Below are positions 8,868 to 13,728 of a stretch of DNA of 13,728 nt, piece after piece. Location of the stretch: NCBI GenBank assembly GCA_002340305.1, contig DDLU01000262.1, positions 1 through 13,728 on the forward strand, given 5' to 3'. The first letter of the stretch is position 1; each line of letters starts with the position of its first letter. The DNA comes from Desulfovibrio sp. UBA2564 (GTDB lineage Bacteria; Desulfobacterota; Desulfovibrionia; Desulfovibrionales; Desulfovibrionaceae). The notes beneath the pieces are model-generated. The model ran no database searches and was not told the DNA's origin. It was given only the letters and a program-made list of their open reading frames with translations. The translations under genes were made by a program, and so were the position numbers.

Positions 8868-8966
8868 GTTTTTTTTAAAGAAAAGTTGCTCGTGCTGTTT
8901 TCAGTAAAAACGAAACTCAGTCTGCCTGAGGAAACAAAAAACTCACTTTTCAAAAGATCTGGAATT

Positions 8967-8995
8967 AAAAAAAGGTCACGATTTGGACCGTAACC
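8967..8995 (-). terminator. Intrinsic terminator of tRNA-Arg copy 2
   Basis: On the minus strand a 7-bp stem GGTTACG/CGTGACC (one G-T pair, 8-base loop) is followed by seven T residues. Its 5' arm matches that of the terminator behind the other tRNA copy (both begin GGTTACG), suggesting the tRNA and terminator were duplicated together and then diverged. Confidence 0.8.
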
Positions 8996-9010
8996 ATTTA
9001 ATTTTTTCGG

Positions 9011-9087
9011 TGGCGCGCCTGAGAGGATTCGAACCTCTGACCTACGGATTCGTAGTCCGGCACTCTATCCAGCTGAGCTACAGGCGC
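9011..9087 (-). tRNA. tRNA-Arg, anticodon ACG (copy 2)
   Basis: Identical across all 77 bases to the copy at 8748-8824, including the encoded CCA at 9011-9013. The two genes lie in tandem with 186 bases between them and share almost nothing outside the tRNA except a few flanking bases and related terminator stems. It has a better promoter than copy 1. Two doses of the major CGN-decoding arginine tRNA suggest high demand, which is an inference. Confidence 0.97.
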
Positions 9088-9099
9088 GCGTTGAAGAGG

Positions 9100-9128
9100 G
9101 TTCTATGGAGAAACCCCTCTAAGGTCAA
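9100..9128 (-). promoter_or_regulatory. Candidate promoter of tRNA-Arg copy 2
   Basis: On the minus strand TTGACC (9123-9128) and TAGAAC (9100-9105) are 17 bases apart, with 5 of 6 and 4 of 6 consensus bases. A CCCTC-rich discriminator follows the -10, a feature of stable-RNA promoters under stringent control. An imperfect dyad (AGAGGG...CCCTCT) spans the spacer and -10. The tRNA 5' end lies 12 bases downstream of the -10. Confidence 0.6.
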
Positions 9129-9207
9129 GCATTATTTTAAAATAAATTAAACTTTTAGTGAATAATAAACTGAATGAAACGACCTTGTTTTCTTTAAATT
9201 GTTAAAT

Positions 9208-11391
9208 TTATTGAAATATGTCTGTTATTAGCTCTGGGAAATTTTTTGTGGTCACGATGTTCATGTCCGGCATAATCCACATGGCAGAGCAGGCAGGAAA
9301 GTGCCTTTCCATAAATTTAATCCCTTTTGCCGGGCCTAAAATGAATACGGTGGTAGCCAGAGCATCGGCAGTTTCTGCGTCCGGGGCTATGGTCGTGGTA
9401 GCGATGGACTCAGTAGATGATTGCAGCAGGGCCGGATCAAAGATGTGATGTTTTCTGGTCTTATCGTCTTTGGAGATCGGGTTGATGAACTGATAATAAT
9501 CACCTGACCCGCAGACAGCACTGTTTTTAACCGAAATCTGACCGATGATTCCATCGCCTCTGGGGTTGCGGATGCCGATATGCCAGTCGCGTTCACCGAA
9601 GACCATGAAGTCTCCGCCTGCTTCGACCATGGCGGTTTTGATTCCTTCGCCTTTGAGATAGTCAGCTGCAGAGTCAATGATCGTCCCTTTGGCTAATCCC
9701 CCGAGATCAAGAGCCATGCCCTGTTTGGGCAGGTAGATTTTGTTTTCAGCGGGATCAACTTCAAGCAGCTTAAAATTAATGAGCTTCTGGTGTCCGGCAA
9801 AACGGCTTTTATCCAGTGCGTAGTAAAATGGGGTGGTGGTGATGGCTCCGATTGTAATGTCAAAGCTTCCACCGGATCTTTTACTGATTTCCAAGCCGCG
9901 TTGAATTGTGCTGAAAGCCTTATCTGAAACCCGTACACTTTTGCGTCCTGCCGCGTGATTTACCCTACCTACTGAGCCGCGTTTGTTACGGTGGTCGAGG
10001 TCCTTTTGCAGGCGGTGCATTATGCTTACCGCTTCTTTGACGCTGTTTTTGATGGCCGGGGTATCGCCGTCGGGGATAGTTATGTTGACCACTGTGCCCA
10101 TGGCTACGTCGCTGTAGCGTGACATTGCGCTGTGTTCTTCTTGTTTAAGGTTCTTCGGGATCATCAGGATCAGGGTTAGTGCACACAGAATAGCAATGCT
10201 CGGCCCGCTTTTGCGAAAGCCTTTTTCATGTAGTCCTTCATATAATATGAAGAGGGCACTTAAAGCTCCGGCAATGGCAGTCAGCTTAAAGGGGATTCCA
10301 ATCTCTCCACTGCTGCTGACCATTACCCCGCAAAAGAGCGGTCCGACCATGAATCCCAAGTTGGCAGCCATGTTGGCGAATCCAAGTGATTTTCCTTTGG
10401 CACAGCCCAGTTCCGAGCATACTGCCATGGAAGCCGGCATGGAGATAGCGGCACCGATACCGGAAAGTATTCCGGTAAAAATAAAACCGGGGATGGTGGC
10501 ACATCCACCGAGAATATAAAGCGCAAGTGCACTGACGAGCATCCCGGATGCGGTAATAATTTTGCGTTCTAATCCGGCGAAGAGGCGGCCCGAGACGGGC
10601 AGGAGCAGTACTGTAGTCAGGCTGGGGACTGAAAATATAAGTGCTGTGCTGCCGGGGCTTAGTTGCAGGGACGACTTGAGCAGTACCGGATAAAAGGCGA
10701 TCAGGCTGCCGATGCCCATGCCGCGTCCGAACAGAGCTGTTAGAATGCTCAGGAAATTCCACGCAGCGGGGGTGGTTGTGTTCTCTTCGCTTGAGGTATT
10801 TATGCGGGTCGGCAGATTGCGGGAGCAAAAAACAAAAATCATGAAAGATACAGCCATTAGCGCGGACATTACCCCCAGTACAGGGAGGTAGTCCTTATCT
10901 ATATATGATAGTCCGCCCAGCAATGGTCCGAGTAAGAATGACGAATTCATTACCGCCGAAAGTATGGCGAACCCGGATGAAAGTTTCTTCCCATCCAAGG
11001 CGGCACCAAGAGCAGCCATGCTGACCGTGCGTACTGTCCCGGCACAGAGGCCCAATATAAATTGAATGACATATAAGCTTTCAATGGCAGGATGCAGTAG
11101 ATATAAAACTGGAAGCAGGGCACCTGTTGCGCAGGATAGAAGTAAAGGTTTTGCACTGCCGTTACGGTCAGCGAAGTTTCCGGAAAGCGGAGCGATAAGG
11201 AGTTTGGCTAGAAAGTATCCAGCGAAACCGCTTCCAAGCCACATGCCACCGGCCTTCTCATCAAGGTTCATCAGCGGCAGGGTAAATGTGAAAATCCCTG
11301 TACCGAGTGAAGCGGCAAAAACCGCACCCATCAGTAAGGGGATCTTAAACCTGATCAGGTTTTGGCTAAGCTTCGGACTATAAATTGGCAT
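9208..11391 (-). CDS. MFS transporter fused to ApbE-type FAD:protein FMN transferase
   Basis: A 727-residue, two-domain membrane protein. Residues 1 to about 390 are a major facilitator superfamily transporter with about twelve hydrophobic segments and the MFS signature S-G-N-F-A-D-R-N-G between helices 2 and 3. An extra hydrophobic segment follows (about 398-412, preceded by K-G-F-R-K). From about 424 to the end is a full-length ApbE domain with its hallmarks: A-M-G-T, G-G-S-F-D-I-T, D562-L-G-G-L-A-K-G, V-E-A-G-G-D, I-R-N-P, S-G-D-Y and the metal-binding T-A-D676-A-L-A-T-T. ApbE enzymes transfer FMN from FAD to a Thr or Ser of periplasmic electron-transfer proteins (RnfG, NqrC and relatives). 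Free ApbE is normally a lipoprotein, so helix 13 here seems to replace its export signal. The start overlaps the upstream TetR gene by 37 bases. The transported substrate is unknown; a flavin is my inference. No convincing terminator follows the stop. Confidence 0.93.
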   Translation of the reverse strand: MPIYSPKLSQNLIRFKIPLLMGAVFAASLGTGIFTFTLPLMNLDEKAGGMWLGSGFAGYFLAKLLIAPLSGNFADRNGSAKPLLLSCATGALLPVLYLLHPAIESLYVIQFILGLCAGTVRTVSMAALGAALDGKKLSSGFAILSAVMNSSFLLGPLLGGLSYIDKDYLPVLGVMSALMAVSFMIFVFCSRNLPTRINTSSEENTTTPAAWNFLSILTALFGRGMGIGSLIAFYPVLLKSSLQLSPGSTALIFSVPSLTTVLLLPVSGRLFAGLERKIITASGMLVSALALYILGGCATIPGFIFTGILSGIGAAISMPASMAVCSELGCAKGKSLGFANMAANLGFMVGPLFCGVMVSSSGEIGIPFKLTAIAGALSALFILYEGLHEKGFRKSGPSIAILCALTLILMIPKNLKQEEHSAMSRYSDVAMGTVVNITIPDGDTPAIKNSVKEAVSIMHRLQKDLDHRNKRGSVGRVNHAAGRKSVRVSDKAFSTIQRGLEISKRSGGSFDITIGAITTTPFYYALDKSRFAGHQKLINFKLLEVDPAENKIYLPKQGMALDLGGLAKGTIIDSAADYLKGEGIKTAMVEAGGDFMVFGERDWHIGIRNPRGDGIIGQISVKNSAVCGSGDYYQFINPISKDDKTRKHHIFDPALLQSSTESIATTTIAPDAETADALATTVFILGPAKGIKFMERHFPACSAMWIMPDMNIVTTKNFPELITDIFQ

Positions 11392-11927
11392 GCTTCTTTG
11401 AAAAGTTTGTCGATCTGGAATGGGGTCAGGAATTCAGTGCGGACTGCCCCGACGATGTGTCCGTAAACCAGATATGAGGTTTGCGGCAGCGGTACTTCCC
11501 GGACAGAGCCGTCATCCATTCCCTGTATGATGTAATCTTCAATACGGTCAATTAGCTGCTTGAATTTAGCGGCAATGTGTGTGCGGTCAAGGTGCGGATA
11601 TTCATCGCTGAAAGGTGAGCTGCGCAGCAGGGTAGGGAAAGTGGTTCTGTGTTGTTCTGTAAAGTCGAAATAGGCCTGCACAAATATTTCCAGTGATTTA
11701 ATTCCATTTTCACCGGCTTTAGCTTTGTCGGTAAGAATGGCCAGCATCTGGTCAATTAATTCTCCTCCTGATTCCAGAAAGAGGTTGTCTTTGTTCCCGT
11801 AATAGTGTGAAACCAGCCCCGAAGCAACCCCTGCACAGTCGGCCACCATTTTTAGCGTAGTCGCGGTGTAGCCGTGTTTACCAAACTGCTCTTGCGCAGC
11901 CAGCAGGATTTTTTCTTTTTTGGTCAT
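11355..11927 (-). CDS. TetR-family transcriptional repressor
   Basis: A 190-residue TetR/AcrR-type regulator. The N-terminal DNA-binding domain is clear: K-E-K-I-L-L-A-A-Q-E-Q-F-G-K-H-G-Y, then a helix-turn-helix around residues 23-45 with T-L-K-M-V-A, A-G-V-A-S-G and the conserved L-V-S-H-Y-Y-G-N-K-D-N-L-F. The C-terminal part is variable, as usual for ligand-binding domains, and suggests no ligand. GGAG lies 6 bases before the ATG. The stop falls inside the MFS-ApbE gene, so the two form one operon with probable translational coupling, and the repressor most likely controls its own operon through the dyad at 11938-11961. The inducer would be expected to relate to the transporter's substrate. 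Confidence 0.95.
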   Translation of the reverse strand: MTKKEKILLAAQEQFGKHGYTATTLKMVADCAGVASGLVSHYYGNKDNLFLESGGELIDQMLAILTDKAKAGENGIKSLEIFVQAYFDFTEQHRTTFPTLLRSSPFSDEYPHLDRTHIAAKFKQLIDRIEDYIIQGMDDGSVREVPLPQTSYLVYGHIVGAVRTEFLTPFQIDKLFKEACQFIVRSLAKT

Positions 11928-11937
11928 ATTAAGCTCC

Positions 11938-11961
11938 GTAAACTGTTTCCGGACGGTTTGC
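11938..11961. promoter_or_regulatory. Candidate TetR operator upstream of the tetR-MFS/ApbE operon
   Basis: A 24-base imperfect dyad with half sites GTAAACTGT and ACGGTTTGC (7 of 9 symmetric positions) around a 6-base centre. Its edge is 11 bases from the tetR start codon and touches the Shine-Dalgarno sequence. Size, symmetry and position fit a TetR-family autoregulatory site. No strong -35/-10 pair could be placed next to it by eye. Confidence 0.45.
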
Positions 11962-12288
11962 GAAATAGATTTTTCAGCACGTCTGAGTAGTTTCGAGTTT
12001 ACCGTGAAGATGAGAAACCCAATGTAGTTTTATAGGTTCCTGATAAGTAATCATTAGTACTCAATAGAAAAATAAACAAGACTGAAACAGAGAAACTGAA
12101 GCAGAAATAATATATTTTGGAGAGAATTTACCGATGTTTAGGCTGATTGATAAGCGTATTCTTTACTATGATTTTGTCAAAATGCTGTTTTGAAATGACT
12201 AAATTTTAATAGTATTTTTTCATAAAAAGTAACACGTGAGCTTGTGAACAAAAAAACAAATAGAAGTCAACAAAAAATTCAAAATTGA
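11962..12288. other. AT-rich intergenic region without a recognised gene
   Basis: This stretch separates the tetR operon from the fumarate reductase region. It is strongly AT-rich, especially after about 12040. A tiny open frame at 12134-12193 (19 codons, starting M-F-R-L-I-D-K-R) follows a GGAGAG, but its length and composition do not support calling a gene; it could be a remnant. No RNA gene, insertion sequence or CRISPR was recognised. Confidence 0.5.
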
Positions 12289-12317
12289 TTGACCAGCCAA
12301 TTAGGCAATGTTAGAAG
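12289..12317 (+). promoter_or_regulatory. Candidate promoter for the fumarate reductase leader
   Basis: TTGACC (12289-12294) and TAGAAG (12312-12317) are 17 bases apart, much like the TTGACC/TAGAAC promoter of the second tRNA in this window. Transcription from here would give a leader of about 650 bases before frdC. A perfect -35 hexamer, TTGACA, also occurs at 12356-12361 but has no good -10. Found by eye. Confidence 0.35.
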
Positions 12318-12455
12318 AATTACAACTAAAAGGGAAAGCGGCTTTGGGCCGCGATTTGACAGCTTGAGGTTTTGTGTCTGGTTTAAAAAAGTCTCCCCGA
12401 AGGTTCACGGAATAAACTTGATTGGATTTTCGTGATTATCTGAAGGAGCCGAGGG

Positions 12456-12602
12456 ATGTATGCCAGTTTCAGTACAAAACATATTCACAAGGTGTGGGGT
12501 GGGATCCGCCGTTGTGGAAATACAGGGAGCAGGAATCTTGCACTGTCTGGTGCATGTTCTGGTAGCTGCCATGTCTCAGTTGTTTTTCTTCCCGGCAGTT
12601 AA
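12456..12602 (+). CDS. Possible short leader ORF, 48 residues
   Basis: This ATG has the better ribosome binding site of two overlapping candidate starts: AAGGAG at 12443-12448 with a 7-base spacing. The predicted product starts M-Y-A-S-F-S-T-K-H and contains Cys20, Cys34 and Cys38. It resembles nothing I recognise, has no clear domain, and its codon pattern is not persuasive. If translated, it could be a leader peptide controlling the mRNA that continues into frdC. It competes with the frame that opens 4 bases later. Confidence 0.25.
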   Translation: MYASFSTKHIHKVWGGIRRCGNTGSRNLALSGACSGSCHVSVVFLPGS

Positions 12603-12816
12603 GTCAGAAAAGAATCATTCCGGGCCTGTTTGCCGTTCATTAGGCAAAGTTGCACGGCCTGCTTCAATTATACCTTTCTATATTTATCATACCAAATACA
12701 ACTCATCGCCGGAAACAGTGTTGGGTTTATTCTCTATTCCTTTGCATAAGTTTGTAGATCCAAAGACGACAGTAAATCCCTGTAAAGGGATTATGCCTTT
12801 TAAGCCGGGTATTTAA
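12460..12816 (+). CDS. Possible hypothetical protein, 118 residues
   Basis: An open frame starting at the second of two overlapping ATGs, in the +1 frame relative to the ORF at 12456, with the AAGGAG 11 bases upstream, further than ideal. The product has no recognised motif, no convincing signal or membrane helix beyond a short hydrophobic patch (about residues 25-46), and uneven codon use. Hairpins lie inside its 3' end and across its stop. It could be a small lineage-specific gene or a chance frame within an untranslated leader; I lean to the latter. Confidence 0.25.
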   Translation: MPVSVQNIFTRCGVGSAVVEIQGAGILHCLVHVLVAAMSQLFFFPAVKSEKNHSGPVCRSLGKVARPASIIPFYIYHTKYNSSPETVLGLFSIPLHKFVDPKTTVNPCKGIMPFKPGI

Positions 12817-12846
12817 CTCGGTTCCAGAAGGCTTGAGGCTTTCTGG
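12775..12846 (+). promoter_or_regulatory. Cluster of three hairpins in the frdC leader
   Basis: Three stem-loops follow each other closely. AATCCCT/AGGGATT closes a GTAA tetraloop (12775-12792). CCGGGT/ACTCGG has a 5-base loop (12805-12821). CCAGAAGGC/GCTTTCTGG has a 5-base loop and one G-T pair (12824-12846). None has a following T-run, so they are not intrinsic terminators. They could form a structured leader or mark RNA processing. No known riboswitch class was recognised. Confidence 0.4.
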
Positions 12847-12941
12847 GTGGATTTCTGGGAAGTGGAGTTGCCGGTTGTTTCCGGCGGCGGTTCAGTACCA
12901 CTTTAATCATGCTGATGGGGTCAAGTTGGTAATCCATTAAT

Positions 12942-12957
12942 ACGGGAGAAATCCCGT
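12942..12957 (+). promoter_or_regulatory. GNRA-capped hairpin next to the frdC ribosome binding site
   Basis: A perfect 6-bp stem ACGGGA/TCCCGT closes a GAAA tetraloop, a very stable GNRA type. It ends 3 bases before the AGGAGG Shine-Dalgarno sequence of frdC (12961-12966). It leaves the ribosome binding site exposed, so it may protect the mRNA 5' end or mark a processing site rather than block translation. Confidence 0.5.
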
Positions 12958-12972
12958 CAAAGGAGGATGATT

Positions 12973-13620
12973 ATGGCTGTTGATGTAGGTATGCACGTGG
13001 CGCGTCCGGGTAAGAGGGATGCGGTCCTCGACTGGCTGCAGATGCTTACCGGGGCAGGGCTTGTGGCCTTTATGTGGTGCCACATGATTCTTGTTTCCTC
13101 GGTTGTCATTTCGCCTAAGATTATGAATGCCATTGCTCATTTTTTTGAAGCAACATACATGGCACAGGTAGGCGGCCCTTTGATTTTCTTGACTTTTTTG
13201 CTACATTTTGCGCTGGCGGCTAGAAAGATACCTTTCCGTGCGGAAGGACAGGCAACCATATTGCAGCATGCACAGATGCTAAGGCATCGTGACACTTGGC
13301 TTTGGGTTGTCCAAGCCGTGACCGCAATGGTCATCCTCGTAATGGGTGCCATCCACATGTGGGTTGTGCTCAATGATCTTCCCATTACTGCCGCAAAGTC
13401 GGCGGCCCGTATATCCGAAGGCGGATGGATGCTTTTCTATCTGGTCCTTCTGCCCTGCGTTGAGCTTCATGTCAGCGTTGGATTCTACCGCATCGGTGTT
13501 AAATGGGGATTCATCAGGACTGAGAACAGGAAGCAGGCCAAAAAGCTTGAATCCATTCTCTTCGCGACCTTTATGGTCATCGGCATCATCACCCTGATCA
13601 GGTTCATCACTTTAAGTTAA
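12973..13620 (+). CDS. frdC: Fumarate reductase di-heme cytochrome b subunit
   Basis: A 215-residue membrane anchor of the Wolinella-type menaquinol:fumarate reductase (succinate dehydrogenase/fumarate reductase cytochrome b family), normally five transmembrane helices with two b hemes. The four expected heme-ligand histidines are present: His37, His78, His128 and His166. Glu59, 22 residues after His37, matches the spacing of the menaquinol-site Glu66 in Wolinella. Glu164, two residues before His166, matches the E-pathway Glu180 there. The enzyme passes electrons from menaquinol through the hemes to FrdB and FrdA for fumarate reduction. The start at 12973 is chosen because AGGAGG ends 6 bases before it; the in-frame ATG at 12967 directly abuts that site. 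frdA follows after 13 bases, so they form an operon. Confidence 0.95.
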   Translation: MAVDVGMHVARPGKRDAVLDWLQMLTGAGLVAFMWCHMILVSSVVISPKIMNAIAHFFEATYMAQVGGPLIFLTFLLHFALAARKIPFRAEGQATILQHAQMLRHRDTWLWVVQAVTAMVILVMGAIHMWVVLNDLPITAAKSAARISEGGWMLFYLVLLPCVELHVSVGFYRIGVKWGFIRTENRKQAKKLESILFATFMVIGIITLIRFITLS

Positions 13621-13633
13621 ACGGGGTTCATAA

Positions 13634-13728
13634 ATGCAAACATATTACTCAGATCTCCTTGTTATCGGCGCCGGACTGGCGGGCGAGCGCGTGGCTGTGG
13701 AGGCGGCCCAGGAAGGTTTTGATGTAAC
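13634..13728 (+). CDS. frdA: Fumarate reductase flavoprotein subunit, 5' fragment
   Basis: Only the first 31 codons lie in the window. The visible N-terminus, Y-S-D-L-L-V-I-G-A-G-L-A-G-E-R-V-A-V-E-A-A, is the FAD-binding GxGxxG strand and helix typical of FrdA/SdhA. Identification rests on this motif plus the position 13 bases behind frdC, the usual C-A-B order in Wolinella-type operons. GGGG lies 7 bases upstream of the ATG. FrdA carries FAD covalently on a histidine and contains the fumarate site; those residues are outside the window. Confidence 0.88.
   Translation, partial: MQTYYSDLLVIGAGLAGERVAVEAAQEGFDV

Noticed and set aside
8683..8907. Plus-strand ORF of 74 codons with P-E-R-I-R-T-S-D-L-R-I-R-S-P-A
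   Set aside because: It is the antisense translation of the tRNA-Arg gene, a well-known false ORF; the tRNA explains the sequence completely.
9195..9210. TAAATT/AATTTA hairpin at the MFS-ApbE stop as a terminator
   Set aside because: The stem is six A-T pairs only and has no T-run after it, so it is too weak.
10286..10828. Minus-strand open frame of 180 codons
   Set aside because: It is a frame shadow inside the MFS domain, with Pro/His/Arg-rich low-quality composition and no domain.
11928..12459. FMN riboswitch near the flavin-related operon
   Set aside because: No conserved RFN-element segments could be seen on either strand, and the spacing to tetR is too short.
12555..12575. C-S-G-S-C-H in the 48-codon ORF as a c-type heme motif
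   Set aside because: It is a CXXXCH variant in a doubtful ORF without a signal peptide; likely chance.
12824..12846. Strong hairpin read as an intrinsic terminator
   Set aside because: It is not followed by a T-run, so it does not meet the criterion; it is reported only as part of the leader hairpin cluster.
12967..13620. Start of frdC at the first in-frame ATG
   Set aside because: That ATG touches the Shine-Dalgarno sequence; the ATG at 12973 has the normal 6-base spacing.
1..13728. CRISPR array, insertion sequence or prophage genes
   Set aside because: No regularly spaced direct repeats, transposase, integrase or terminal repeats were seen.

Overview
The window looks like part of the chromosome of a marine, anaerobic, Gram-negative sulfate reducer of the Desulfovibrionaceae (Maridesulfovibrio/Desulfovibrio type). 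This is an inference from four things: moderate GC content, a Wolinella-type di-heme fumarate reductase in C-then-A order, a periplasmic bacterial alpha-2-macroglobulin, and a GC-rich palindromic intergenic element of a kind I associate with that family. No single marker proves the taxon.

Layout, left to right. Positions 1-43 hold a palindromic element cut by the window edge. Positions 47-5446 (minus) encode a very large secreted thioester alpha-2-macroglobulin. A divergent intergenic stretch with a candidate promoter and two dyads separates it from a small stand-alone Rossmann-fold protein (5679-6098, plus). That gene runs tail to tail, with a 4-base overlap, into a membrane histidine kinase with double Cache, PAS and HisKA/HATPase domains (6095-8512, minus). 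Two identical tRNA-Arg(ACG) genes follow on the minus strand, each with its own promoter and intrinsic terminator. Next comes a minus-strand two-gene operon: a TetR-family repressor (11355-11927), then a fused MFS transporter-ApbE flavin transferase (9208-11391). The repressor gene has a dyad just upstream that suits an autoregulatory operator. A gene-poor region (11962-12972) holds a candidate promoter, several hairpins and a short ORF with a good Shine-Dalgarno sequence. It leads into the fumarate reductase operon: frdC (complete) and frdA (first 31 codons only).

How the genes may work together. FrdC and FrdA belong to a membrane-bound menaquinol:fumarate reductase. The alpha-2-macroglobulin is an envelope protease trap. 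The kinase senses an extracytoplasmic ligand but has no response regulator beside it. The TetR/MFS-ApbE pair is the most unusual unit. ApbE enzymes attach FMN covalently to periplasmic electron-transfer proteins using FAD, and here the enzyme is fused to a transporter through an extra helix that would place it in the periplasm. My main hypothesis is one polypeptide that both exports a flavin and uses it for flavinylation.
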